Assembly (NCBI RefSeq): GCF_015624485.1 | Contig: NZ_CP061378.1 | Location: 4,340,001-4,404,000, forward strand | DNA: 64,000 nt | Source of the DNA: Bradyrhizobium genosp. L | Lineage (GTDB): Bacteria; Pseudomonadota; Alphaproteobacteria; Rhizobiales; Xanthobacteraceae | Direction of reading: 5' to 3' | Part shown: in pieces, positions 1-8,239 of the stretch | Layout: every line of letters begins with the position of its first letter | How positions within the stretch are numbered: the stretch's first letter is position 1 | Translations under genes and position numbers: made by a program | Notes under the pieces: model-generated | Database searches by the model: none | Seen by the model: the letters and a program-made list of their open reading frames with translations, nothing else | Told to the model about the DNA's origin: nothing

Positions 1-1478
1 AAGAATTTGAGATCCTGGTTATAGGCCGCAAACAGCACCAGCGCGCCGAGACCGGCGGAGCCGATCGCGTAGCCCTTGGTCACCGCCTTGGTGGTGTTGC
101 CGACCGCGTCCAGCGCGTCGGTCGATTTGCGCACTTCCTTCGGCAGCCCGGCCATTTCGGCGATGCCGCCGGCGTTGTCGGTGACCGGGCCGAAGGCGTC
201 GAGCGCCACGATCATGCCGGCCAGCGCCAGCATGGTCGCGGTCGCGATCGCGATGCCGAACAGGCCGGCCAGGCTGTAGGTGACCAGGATGCCGGCGATG
301 ATGACGATCGCGGGCAGCGCGGTCGCCTCCATCGAGACCGCGAGGCCCTGGATCACGTTGGTGCCGTGACCGGTGACCGAGGCCGCCGCGATCGACTTCA
401 CCGGGCGATAGTCGGTGCCGGTGTAGTATTCGGTGATCCAGATGATCAGGCCGGTGACGATGAGACCGACCACGCCGCATTCGAACAGCGCCATGCCGGT
501 AAAGTCGACGCCGTCGAGCTTGCCGAAGCCGATCAGCCAGTTGATGACGACCGCGACGCCGACCAGCGACAGGATGCCGGTGGCGATCAGGCCCTTGTAC
601 AGCGCACCCATGATGGACTGGCTGGCGCCGAGCTTGACGAAGAAGGTGCCGATGATCGAGGTGATGATGCAGATGCCGCCGATCGCGAGCGGCAAGGTCA
701 TCATGTTGACTAGGATCGGGGTCTTGGCGAAGAAGATCGCCGCCAGCACCATGGTGGCGACCGCGGTCACCGCATAGGTCTCGAACAGGTCGGCCGCCAT
801 GCCGGCGCAATCGCCGACATTGTCGCCGACGTTGTCGGCGATGGTCGCCGGGTTGCGCGGATCGTCCTCGGGAATGCCGGCCTCGACCTTGCCGACGAGG
901 TCGCCGCCGACGTCGGCACCCTTGGTGAAGATGCCGCCGCCGAGTCGGGCGAAGATCGAAATCAGCGAGGCGCCGAAGCCGAGCGCCACCATGGCGTCGA
1001 TCACGGTGCGGCTGCCGGCTTCCAGCCCCATGAACTTGACCAGCACCATGAAGTAGATGGTCACGCCGAGCAGTGCGAGACCTGCGACCAGCATGCCGGT
1101 GATCGCGCCCGCCTTGAAGGCGAGCTCGAGGCCGCCGGCGAGCGAGGTGGTCGCCGCCTGCGCGGTGCGGACGTTGGCGCGCACCGAGACGTTCATGCCG
1201 ATGAAGCCGGCCGCGCCGGACAGGATGGCGCCGATCGCAAATCCGATCGCAACCAGCACGCCGAGGAAGTAGGCCAGCACCACAAAGATCACGATGCCGA
1301 CGATGCCGATCGTGGTGTATTGCCGGCGCAGATAGGCCTGCGCGCCTTCGGCGACGGCCCCTGCGATTTCCTGCATGCGTGCACTGCCCGCATCCGCACT
1401 CAGAACCGATTGCGTCGCCCAGATCGCGTAAACGATGGAAAGCGCTCCGCAGAGCACGATCACCCATAATGCTGTCAT
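1..1478 (-). CDS. hppA: K+-independent H+-translocating membrane pyrophosphatase (3' end outside window)
   Basis: Integral inner-membrane pump that couples pyrophosphate hydrolysis to proton export. About 492 residues are present, starting at ATG 1478; the C-terminal third lies beyond the window edge. The translation is strongly hydrophobic with many membrane helices. It carries the substrate loop [20 protein letters not shown] near residue 190, followed by [20 protein letters not shown], both diagnostic of the family. Near residue 460 it reads GNTTKA. A Lys at this position marks the K+-independent subfamily, whereas K+-dependent enzymes have Ala. It is last in a run of minus-strand genes but sits about 220 bases after thiL, so it probably has its own promoter. 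A long frame overlapping it in another phase is a GC-driven shadow. Confidence 0.96.
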   Translation of the reverse strand, partial: MTALWVIVLCGALSIVYAIWATQSVLSADAGSARMQEIAGAVAEGAQAYLRRQYTTIGIVGIVIFVVLAYFLGVLVAIGFAIGAILSGAAGFIGMNVSVRANVRTAQAATTSLAGGLELAFKAGAITGMLVAGLALLGVTIYFMVLVKFMGLEAGSRTVIDAMVALGFGASLISIFARLGGGIFTKGADVGGDLVGKVEAGIPEDDPRNPATIADNVGDNVGDCAGMAADLFETYAVTAVATMVLAAIFFAKTPILVNMMTLPLAIGGICIITSIIGTFFVKLGASQSIMGALYKGLIATGILSLVGVAVVINWLIGFGKLDGVDFTGMALFECGVVGLIVTGLIIWITEYYTGTDYRPVKSIAAASVTGHGTNVIQGLAVSMEATALPAIVIIAGILVTYSLAGLFGIAIATATMLALAGMIVALDAFGPVTDNAGGIAEMAGLPKEVRKSTDALDAVGNTTKAVTKGYAIGSAGLGALVLFAAYNQDLKF

Positions 1479-1698
1479 GTGAATTTTGCCTCAGATCCTT
1501 GATGTAACCCCCGCGCCTTTTGTCCCGCCTGAAGCGGCTGGCGCTTATTCGCTGAGGACCCTCCCTGCCCACAGGGACTGCCTCAAATCGGGCGCGACCT
1601 TGCCAAAATCGTCCCCCCCGCGCAACGGCACCAACGGCTGAAAACGCCGCTATCGGCAGCTAATTAGAGGGAAAATCGTCGGCCCCTCGCCCGCAGTT

Positions 1699-2700
1699 CT
1701 AGAAATGGCTGTAGGACAGCCGCTCCAACGCCAGTTCCTGGCCCTGCCCGTCCACGAAACGGGGGCCGGTGCGGCCGGCAACGACACGGCCGATCTCGGT
1801 GGCGGCGACGCCGGCCCGCTGCGCCATCAGCGCAAACGCCTCGGCGCGATCCTCCGGCACAGCGCAGAGAATCTCGTAGTCGTCGCCACCGGCGATGAGC
1901 ACCTCAACACCGACCGTGCTGCGGGCCAGCAGCGCGGCAGCCGCCGGCGAATGCGGGACACGCGGCAGCTCGATCTCGGCCGAGACGCCGGAAGCCGCGC
2001 ACAGTTTGGCGAGATCGCCCGCCAGCCCGTCCGAAACATCCATCGCGGCGCTGGCATGGTCGCGCACCGCCGGCGCCAGCGCATTGCGCGGCTGCGGCAC
2101 GCGATACCGGCCGGCGAGGAAATCCCGCGCGGCGGAATCATCAGCCAATGCCTGGGCGGCCGGCCCGCCCCGGAGCACGTCGAGGCCGAGCGCGGCATCG
2201 CCGATCGAGCCCGTCACGAACACGCGGTCGCCGACTTTTGCGCCGGCGCGATGCACCATCCGCCCCTCCGGCACGCGCCCGAACGCCGTGATCGAGATCA
2301 TCAGCGGCCCCGGCGTCGAGACGGTATCGCCGCCAAGCAGCGGGCAGCCGAAATGGACGGCATCCTCACCAAGCGCCTGCGCGAACGGTTTCAGCCAGGT
2401 CTCATCCGCCCCGCGCAGCGCCAGCGTCAGCACGAAGCCCGCGGGCGTGGCGCCCTTGGCCGCGATGTCGGACAGGTTCACCCGCAGCGCCTTGCGCGCC
2501 AGCGTGTCGGGCGGATCGTTGGGCAGGAAGTGCACGCCTTCGACAATGGCGTCGGTGGTGACGACGATATCCTCGCCCGCGGCCTTCAGGGCGGCGGCGT
2601 CGTCGTCGAGATTGAATGCGCCGGGATCGGTCGCGAGCGGCCTGAAATAGCGCGCGATCAGGGAGTCTTCGCCGGATACTCGGTCATTGTCCTGCGTCAC
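1699..2700 (-). CDS. thiL: Thiamine-monophosphate kinase
   Basis: Phosphorylates thiamine monophosphate to thiamine diphosphate with ATP, the last step of cofactor synthesis. The 333-residue protein shows the PurM/ThiL fold motifs in order: DSLIARYF at the N-terminus, an LDDDAA metal site, DAIVEGVHF, GGDTVSTPG, DVSDGLAGDL and GGDDYEIL. The start is set at GTG 2700. The frame stays open 19 codons further upstream, but that extension is encoded by an intergenic palindromic repeat and is unlike ThiL N-termini. The Shine-Dalgarno sequence is weak. The gene follows nusB after a 150-base gap filled by that repeat, an order common in alphaproteobacteria. Confidence 0.95.
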   Translation of the reverse strand: MTQDNDRVSGEDSLIARYFRPLATDPGAFNLDDDAAALKAAGEDIVVTTDAIVEGVHFLPNDPPDTLARKALRVNLSDIAAKGATPAGFVLTLALRGADETWLKPFAQALGEDAVHFGCPLLGGDTVSTPGPLMISITAFGRVPEGRMVHRAGAKVGDRVFVTGSIGDAALGLDVLRGGPAAQALADDSAARDFLAGRYRVPQPRNALAPAVRDHASAAMDVSDGLAGDLAKLCAASGVSAEIELPRVPHSPAAAALLARSTVGVEVLIAGGDDYEILCAVPEDRAEAFALMAQRAGVAATEIGRVVAGRTGPRFVDGQGQELALERLSYSHF

Positions 2701-2712
2701 GCTACCAGTCCC

Positions 2713-2828
2713 GTCATCCTGAGGTGCGAGCCTTTTGGCGAGCCTCGAAGGATGCACGGCCCGGATGCAGCCTCCACGTCACGCCGCCGCCCTTCGAGGC
2801 TCGCAAGAGCTCGCACCTCAGGGTGACG
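2713..2828. repeat. Intergenic palindromic repeat between nusB and thiL
   Basis: Two arms of about 40 bases (2713-2753 and 2790-2828) are near-perfect inverted copies, sharing CCTGAGGTGCGAG and GCGAGCCTCGAAGG, separated by a 36-base loop. It is noncoding and could fold into a long stem in the nusB-thiL transcript. It belongs to the REP-like repeats scattered through this genome. Confidence 0.85.
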
Positions 2829-2852
2829 GCTACGGAGAGGCAAGGCTTACCC

Positions 2853-3344
2853 TTACCCCCGCACAAACTCGTCGCCGCGGAATTGGCGCGCGATCTGGTC
2901 GAGCACGGCATTGACCATGCCGGTCTCGTCCTTCTCGACGAAGGCGTGGGCGACGTCGACATATTCCGACACCACCACCCGGCCCGGCACGTCCTTGCGA
3001 TGCTCAAGCTCGTAGGACCCGGCGCGCAGCACCGCGCGCAAAATCGCGTCGATCCGTTTCAGCGGCCAGCCCTTCGCCAGCGCGTCGTCGATCAGGGGAT
3101 CGAGCCTCGCCTGGTCGCGCACCACGCCGGAGACGACGTCGCGGAAGAACGCGGCCTCCGCCGGCAAGTACTTCTCGCCCTCGACCTCGTTGCCGAGCCA
3201 ATGGCTCTCGAACTCGGCGAAGATGTCGTTCAGGCCGGCGCCGCCGATGTCCATCTGGTACAGCGCCTGCACGGCCGCGAGCCGCGCCGCGCCGCGCCGG
3301 TTGGCTTTCCTCTCGGGCGGTTTGCCGGGCTTGCTCTCTGCCAT
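2853..3344 (-). CDS. nusB: Transcription antitermination factor NusB
   Basis: All-helical RNA-binding protein that, with NusE (S10), binds boxA of rRNA leader transcripts to promote antitermination. The 163-residue protein has a basic N-terminus followed by the NusB signature RRGAARLAAVQALYQMD near residue 20 and the C-terminal VVSEYVDVAHAFVEKDETGMVN. The start at ATG 3344 lies two bases after the ribH stop, so the genes are translationally coupled. A GTG two codons upstream is possible but would not change the conserved part. Confidence 0.96.
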   Translation of the reverse strand: MAESKPGKPPERKANRRGAARLAAVQALYQMDIGGAGLNDIFAEFESHWLGNEVEGEKYLPAEAAFFRDVVSGVVRDQARLDPLIDDALAKGWPLKRIDAILRAVLRAGSYELEHRKDVPGRVVVSEYVDVAHAFVEKDETGMVNAVLDQIARQFRGDEFVRG

Positions 3345-3346
3345 GA

Positions 3347-3838
3347 TCACGCCTTCGCCAAACGGCGCTTGATGCGCAGCATCGCCAGCGCCGCGCGCGC
3401 GGCATCGCCGCCCTTGTTCAGTTCGCTGGCGCGCGCCCGCGCCCAGGCCTGCGCCTCGTTATTCACGGTCAGGATGCCGTTGCCGAGCGGAAATTTGCGG
3501 GCGACCGCCAGATCCATCAGCCCGCGCGAGGATTCCTGCGAGACGATCTCGAAATGGATGGTGTCGCCGCGCACCACGCAGCCGAGCGCGATCGCCGCAT
3601 CATAAGGCTTGCCGTTGGTTTCAGCCGCATCGATCGCGATCGCGATCGCCGCCGGGATTTCCAGCGCGCCCGGCACGGTGAGGATGTCGTGGGTGACGCC
3701 GGCGGCCTTCAGCTCGGCCAGCGCGCCCTCGAGCAGCGCATCCTGGATGTCGTCATAGAACCGCGCCTCGACGATCAGGACGCGCGCGCCCGTGATGTCG
3801 GTGTGGTCCTTGAGAGGTGCGCGCCTCGCGTCAGCCAT
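3347..3838 (-). CDS. ribH: 6,7-dimethyl-8-ribityllumazine synthase
   Basis: Condenses 5-amino-6-ribitylaminouracil with dihydroxybutanone phosphate to give lumazine, the penultimate step to riboflavin. The 163-residue protein contains [20 protein letters not shown], the turn [15 protein letters not shown], the phosphate-binding [16 protein letters not shown] and the C-terminal [15 protein letters not shown]. The start is ATG 3838 because GAAGG stands about seven bases upstream. A further in-frame ATG at 3853 lacks a ribosome site and begins inside repeat sequence. It lies between ribE and nusB in the operon. Confidence 0.96.
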   Translation of the reverse strand: MADARRAPLKDHTDITGARVLIVEARFYDDIQDALLEGALAELKAAGVTHDILTVPGALEIPAAIAIAIDAAETNGKPYDAAIALGCVVRGDTIHFEIVSQESSRGLMDLAVARKFPLGNGILTVNNEAQAWARARASELNKGGDAARAALAMLRIKRRLAKA

Positions 3839-3848
3839 GGTTACCTTC

Positions 3849-3937
3849 GTCATTTGCCGGGCTTGACCCGGCAATCCATCGTGCCGGAGGCCCACCTTGT
3901 TAAGAGGATGGATACGCGGGTCAAGCCCGCGTATGAC
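3849..3937. repeat. Palindromic repeat between ribE and ribH
   Basis: About 89 bases with inverted arms built around GGGCTTGACCCGGCA and CGGGTCAAGCCCGCG, flanked by GTCAT and ATGAC ends. It is the same family as the elements at 4579-4666 and 7821-7908. Its 5' edge overlaps a few bases upstream of the ribH start. Confidence 0.85.
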
Positions 3938-3950
3938 ACATTTGTGGTCG

Positions 3951-4559
3951 CTACTTCATCTCCGACAGCCGCGCGGCGTAGCGGGCCATCAAATCGACCT
4001 CGATATTGACCTCGGTGCCGGCCTTCCAGCCGCTCAGCGTGGTCACCGAAAGCGTATGCGGGATGATCAGCACCGAAAAGGTCACGTCGTCGACGGTGTT
4101 CACGGTCAGCGACACGCCGTCCAGGGTCACCGAGCCCTTTGCCGCGATGAAACGCGCCAGCTCGCGGCTGGTTTTGAGCGTGAAGCGCGCCATGTCGGGC
4201 AGATCGTCGCGCGTCACGATGGTGGCGATGCCGTCGGCGTGGCCGGCCACGATATGGCCGCCGAGTTCGTCGCCGATCTTCAGCGCGCGCTCGAGATTGA
4301 GCCTGCCGCCCTCACCCCAGTGCTTCGCCGTGGTCATGCCGAGCGTCTCGGCCGCGGCGTCGACGTCGAACCAGGTCTTGCCATCAGACGTGCCGGAGGC
4401 GACCACCGTGAGGCAGACGCCGTTGCAGGCGATCGAGGCGCCGTCGGCGATCGTGGCCTGGTCGTAGTCGCAGGCGATCCGCATCCGGTGCAGCTGCCCC
4501 TGCGCGACCGGCTTCAGGTTGATGATCTCACCGATATCGGTGACAATTCCGGTAAACAC
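3951..4559 (-). CDS. ribE: Riboflavin synthase (alpha subunit)
   Basis: Dismutates two lumazine molecules into riboflavin and the pyrimidine precursor. The 202-residue protein has two lumazine-binding repeats: [11 protein letters not shown] to about residue 97, then [21 protein letters not shown] onward. The motifs [11 protein letters not shown] and [12 protein letters not shown] mark the two halves. The start is GTG 4559, giving the canonical first residues (M/V)FTGIV, with GAGG eight bases upstream. The open frame upstream is encoded by a palindromic repeat and is not family-like. Confidence 0.96.
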   Translation of the reverse strand: MFTGIVTDIGEIINLKPVAQGQLHRMRIACDYDQATIADGASIACNGVCLTVVASGTSDGKTWFDVDAAAETLGMTTAKHWGEGGRLNLERALKIGDELGGHIVAGHADGIATIVTRDDLPDMARFTLKTSRELARFIAAKGSVTLDGVSLTVNTVDDVTFSVLIIPHTLSVTTLSGWKAGTEVNIEVDLMARYAARLSEMK

Positions 4560-4578
4560 GACAAACCTCACACTATTC

Positions 4579-4666
4579 GTCATGGCCGGGCTTGACCCGG
4601 CCATCCACGGCTTTCTTCATTAATTGCGGTCAAGACGTGGATGCCCGGGTCAAGCCCGGGCATGAC
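4579..4666. repeat. Palindromic repeat between ribD and ribE
   Basis: About 88 bases. The arms GTCATGGCCGGGCTTGACCC and CGGGTCAAGCCCGGGCATGA are inverted copies around a short AT-richer centre. It occupies nearly the whole ribD-ribE gap. Confidence 0.88.
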
Positions 4667-4670
4667 GACC

Positions 4671-5819
4671 TCAAGACCTATCGTAGATCGTCAGACTGTC
4701 CTTGCCGAGCGCCTCGCTAGCACGAAGGGCGAAGGCCTGCGACTGCGTGATTGCGGCCAGCGGCAATGCGTGCAGCGCGGGAACCCCGTCGGCGCCCACC
4801 GTATCAGGCCCGCGCAACAGCCAGATTTCGTCGACCAGCCCGGCTGCGACGAAAGATCCTGCCACCCGCGCGCCGCCCTCGACCATGAGCCGCGTGATGC
4901 CTTTGTCCGCCAGCGCATGCAGCACGGCCGGCAGATCGAGCCCGGGCGCCGCCGATGAGCCGACGCGGATCACCTGCGCTCCGGCAGCGCCGAGCTTCGT
5001 CGCGGCCGGCGCGTCGGCCAGATCTGACGTGACCACCCAGAGCGGCGTCTCGCGTGCGGAATGCACAAGGCGGCCGGTGCCCGGCAGCCGCAGCGCGCGG
5101 TCCAGCACGATGCGGACCGGCGAGCGCTGTGCCATGCCCGGCAGCCGGCAGGTGAGAAGCGGATCGTCCGCCAAAACCGTTCCGATCCCGACCAGGATCG
5201 CATCGCACTGCGCGCGCAACAGATGCACGCGCGTTCGCGCAATTTCGCCCGTGATCGCAACCGGCTCGTGACCGGCGGCGGCGATCTTGTCGTCGGCCGA
5301 GACCGCAAGCTTGAGGATGACATGCGGACGCTTGTCCCGGATGCGCCGGAAGTGCCCGGCATGATCGTGCGCCGCTTCCGCCGCGCAGAGCCCGACATCG
5401 ACCGCGATGCCGGCCGCGCGCAGCCTGGCGTGCCCCTTCCCCGCGACCTCCGGATTGGGATCCTCGATCGCCGACACGACGCGCGCGAGCCCGGCCGCGA
5501 CCACGGCATCGGCGCAGGGCGGCGAGCGTCCGAAATGCGAGCAGGGTTCGAGCGTCACGTAGAGCGTGGCGCCGCGGGCGGCCGCGCCGGCGCGGCTGAG
5601 TGCCTCGACCTCGGCATGCGGACGTCCGCCCGGCTGGGTCCAGCCGCGGCCGACGATCACGCCGTCCTTGACGATGACGGCGCCGACCGCCGGATTGGGC
5701 CAGGTCCGCCCCAGCCCGCGCCGGCCAAGCGAAAGCGCGAGCTGCATGAAGCGCTGGTCCGCCGCCTTCGCATCCCGGGATTTCTGCGCGAACTGGTCTT
5801 CCAGGATCCGGAAGATCAT
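4671..5819 (-). CDS. ribD: Bifunctional pyrimidine deaminase/reductase RibD
   Basis: Carries out two consecutive riboflavin steps: deamination of the 2,5-diaminopyrimidine, then NADPH-dependent reduction of the ribosyl side chain. The 382-residue protein has an N-terminal cytidine-deaminase-like domain (about 20-165) with zinc motifs [11 protein letters not shown] and [15 protein letters not shown]. The C-terminal reductase domain (about 170-380) contains [12 protein letters not shown] and [16 protein letters not shown] 5819 overlaps the nrdR stop by four bases (ATGA), so the two are co-translated. Confidence 0.96.
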   Translation of the reverse strand: MIFRILEDQFAQKSRDAKAADQRFMQLALSLGRRGLGRTWPNPAVGAVIVKDGVIVGRGWTQPGGRPHAEVEALSRAGAAARGATLYVTLEPCSHFGRSPPCADAVVAAGLARVVSAIEDPNPEVAGKGHARLRAAGIAVDVGLCAAEAAHDHAGHFRRIRDKRPHVILKLAVSADDKIAAAGHEPVAITGEIARTRVHLLRAQCDAILVGIGTVLADDPLLTCRLPGMAQRSPVRIVLDRALRLPGTGRLVHSARETPLWVVTSDLADAPAATKLGAAGAQVIRVGSSAAPGLDLPAVLHALADKGITRLMVEGGARVAGSFVAAGLVDEIWLLRGPDTVGADGVPALHALPLAAITQSQAFALRASEALGKDSLTIYDRS

Positions 5820-6298
5820 TTTCGCAACGTCGCGACCCGCGGATCGTCTTCGCCGGACAATTCGCCGAGCACGGCCTCGAAATCCCTGGCCTCGCGAAAG
5901 TTGCGATAGACCGAGGCGAAGCGGACGTAGGCGACATCGTCGAGCCCGCGCAGATGCTCCATCACGATCTCGCCGATCGCCTCCGAGGAGACCTCGGCCT
6001 CGCCGCCGCTTTCGAGCTCGCGCACGATGGTCGAGACCATCTTCTCCAGCCGCTCCGAATCCACCGGACGCTTGCGCAAGGAGATCTGCAGCGAGCGCAC
6101 CAGCTTGTCGCGGTCGAACGGCACGCGGCGGCCGTTGCGCTTGATCACCGTGAGCTCGCGCAGCTGCACCCGCTCGAAGGTGGTGAAACGGAAGTTGCAG
6201 GCCATGCAGACCCGCCGTCGGCGGATCACGGCGGAATCCTCGGTCGGACGCGAGTCTTTCACCTGCGTATCGAGAGAGTTGCAGCTCGGGCAGCGCAT
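5816..6298 (-). CDS. nrdR: Transcriptional repressor NrdR
   Basis: ATP/dATP-sensing repressor of ribonucleotide reductase genes. The 160-residue protein begins with a four-cysteine zinc ribbon (MRCPSCNS and [13 protein letters not shown]). An ATP-cone follows (about 48-140), starting [20 protein letters not shown]. It sits 26 bases after glyA and overlaps ribD by four bases. The glyA-nrdR-ribD order is typical of alphaproteobacteria. Confidence 0.97.
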   Translation of the reverse strand: MRCPSCNSLDTQVKDSRPTEDSAVIRRRRVCMACNFRFTTFERVQLRELTVIKRNGRRVPFDRDKLVRSLQISLRKRPVDSERLEKMVSTIVRELESGGEAEVSSEAIGEIVMEHLRGLDDVAYVRFASVYRNFREARDFEAVLGELSGEDDPRVATLRK

Positions 6299-6324
6299 CC
6301 GACGGAAACCTTTGAAAGCGAACC

Positions 6325-7626
6325 TTACTGATAGATCGGGAAGCGATCGGTCAGCGCCTTGACGCGCTCCTTGATCGCGGCCTCGACCAGCGGCGCCTTG
6401 CCGTCCGGCGACTGCGCCAGCGCGGTCAGCACCTCCGCGATCATGCCGCCGACCTGCTTGAACTCGGCGACGCCGAAGCCGCGCGTGGTCGCCGCCGGCG
6501 TGCCGAGACGAAGACCCGAGGTGACGAACGGCTTCTCGGGATCGAACGGGATGCCGTTCTTGTTGCAGGTGATGGCGGCGCGCACCAGCGCCTTCTCGGA
6601 GACGTTGCCCTTCAGCCCCTTCGGGCGGAGGTCGACCAGCATCAAATGATTGTCAGTGCCGCCGGAGACGATATCGAGGCCGTGGCCGCGCAGCGTCTCG
6701 GCCAGCGCCTTGGCATTCTCGACCACGTTCCTGGCATAGACCTTGAAGTCCGGCCGCAGCGCCTCGGCGAACGCCACCGCCTTGGCCGCGATCACATGCA
6801 TCAGCGGACCGCCCTGCAGACCCGGGAAGATCGCCGAGTTCAGCTTCTTGGCCAGCGTCTCGTCATTGCTGAGGATCAGGCCGCCGCGCGGGCCGCGCAG
6901 CGACTTGTGCGTCGTGGTGGTGGTGACGTGGGCGTGCGGCACCGGCGAAGCATGCACGCCGCCGGCGACGAGGCCCGCGAAATGCGCCATGTCGACCAGC
7001 AGATACGCGCCGACGGAATCGGCAATCTCGCGAAAACGCTTGAAATCCCAGGCCCGCGAATAGGCCGAGCCGCCGGCGATGATCAGCTTCGGCTTGACCT
7101 GCTCGGCCTGCCTCGCGACTTCGTCCATGTCGATCAGATGATCGTCGCGGCGCACGGTGTAATGCGCGGCCTTGAACCACTTGCCGGACATGTTGACCGG
7201 CGAGCCGTGGGTGAGATGGCCGCCGGCGGCGAGATCGAGACCCATGAAGGTATCGCCGGGCTGCAGCAGCGCCAGGAACACCGCCTGGTTCATCTGGCTG
7301 CCGGAGTTCGGTTGCACGTTGGCAAAGCCGGCGCCGAACAGCTTCTTGGCGCGATCGATCGCGAGGTTCTCGGCGACGTCGACCCACTCGCAACCGCCAT
7401 AGTAGCGCGCGCCCGGATAACCCTCAGCGTATTTGTTGGTCATCACCGAGCCCTGCGCCTCCAGCACGGCGCGGCTGACGATGTTTTCCGAGGCGATCAG
7501 CTCGATCTCATGGCGCTGCCGGCCGAGCTCGCCCTTGATTGCGGCGGCGATTTCGGGATCGGCCTCGGCAAGGCCGGCCGTGAAGAAGGAATCGGGCGCG
7601 GATGCGGTCTTGGTCGAAGAGGTCAT
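6325..7626 (-). CDS. glyA: Serine hydroxymethyltransferase
   Basis: PLP enzyme interconverting serine and glycine while charging tetrahydrofolate with a one-carbon unit. The 433-residue length is standard. Visible landmarks are the N-terminal [20 protein letters not shown], the active-site strand [16 protein letters not shown], the PLP lysine in [16 protein letters not shown] and the C-terminal [15 protein letters not shown]. As first gene of the minus-strand block its promoter should lie within 7627-7820. Confidence 0.97.
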   Translation of the reverse strand: MTSSTKTASAPDSFFTAGLAEADPEIAAAIKGELGRQRHEIELIASENIVSRAVLEAQGSVMTNKYAEGYPGARYYGGCEWVDVAENLAIDRAKKLFGAGFANVQPNSGSQMNQAVFLALLQPGDTFMGLDLAAGGHLTHGSPVNMSGKWFKAAHYTVRRDDHLIDMDEVARQAEQVKPKLIIAGGSAYSRAWDFKRFREIADSVGAYLLVDMAHFAGLVAGGVHASPVPHAHVTTTTTHKSLRGPRGGLILSNDETLAKKLNSAIFPGLQGGPLMHVIAAKAVAFAEALRPDFKVYARNVVENAKALAETLRGHGLDIVSGGTDNHLMLVDLRPKGLKGNVSEKALVRAAITCNKNGIPFDPEKPFVTSGLRLGTPAATTRGFGVAEFKQVGGMIAEVLTALAQSPDGKAPLVEAAIKERVKALTDRFPIYQ

Positions 7627-8239
7627 CGGCGAAATATCTCCACCGCCACAAGCCTTTAACAGGGGATGCGGACGGTCACGAGTGGCGATCGAGCTGGTTG
7701 CAGAGCGTTACCACATTGCCCCAAAATGGCCAAGCGGTTGCGGTCCCCTGTCGCCAATTATGCCAGATATGGTGGGGATGGCGGGGATTGCGAGGGTTCC
7801 CTCTGCTCGCCCCACGCGTCGTCATGGCCGGGCTTGTCCCGGCCATTCCACGTCGTTCCCACACAGAGACCAACGTCGTGGATGCCCGGGGCCAAGCCCG
7901 GGCATGGCGAATTTACTGACCGCGCATCCAATGGATGCATTTTATAATAGGCACAACCCGCATCTCCACGCTGAAGAAATCTAAGCGCGCGTGGTTCACG
8001 TTCATCGAGCCGTGCTGCGTGAACCAATGAGACGATTTGGAATCCTTCCACACTGGACCGATTCAAAACATGCGCGTCAGGCGCGACAATACTTCGCACT
8101 TCTCGCGACAAATCGTTGTCGATCGATCACACACGCGAGCTTCGTGCGCGCCTTGAAGAGGTTCTAAGCGCGCATCGCCGGTTTCTGAAAATCACCGTGA
8201 TAACGACTCGCTCAACTAAATTTGACGGAGCGTGGATTA
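7627..8239. other. Intergenic region between glyA and TonB receptor
   Basis: About 610 bases with no supported gene. It should hold the divergent promoters of glyA (minus) and the TonB receptor (plus), plus the palindromic repeat at 7821-7908. I looked for Fur/Irr/RirA-type iron boxes by eye upstream of the receptor and saw none I could defend. Confidence 0.6.
7821..7908. repeat. Palindromic repeat (rib-operon family copy)
   Basis: Arms GTCATGGCCGGGCTTGTCCC and CGGGGCCAAGCCCGGGCATG form an imperfect inverted repeat, the same family as 4579-4666. Confidence 0.85.

Noticed and set aside
19..1572. 517-codon open frame on the minus strand
   Set aside because: It is out of phase with hppA on the same strand, is Arg/His-rich low complexity and matches no family. 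The true hppA frame is the conserved membrane protein.
2701..2757. Longer ThiL N-terminus
   Set aside because: The 19 extra codons are encoded by a palindromic intergenic repeat.
4560..4670. Possible FMN riboswitch in the rib operon
   Set aside because: The only structures seen in the gaps are the dispersed palindromic repeats. No FMN-aptamer core was recognised.
8000..8239. Fur/Irr/RirA box before the TonB receptor
   Set aside because: No sequence close enough to the motifs I know was visible, so iron regulation is not claimed.
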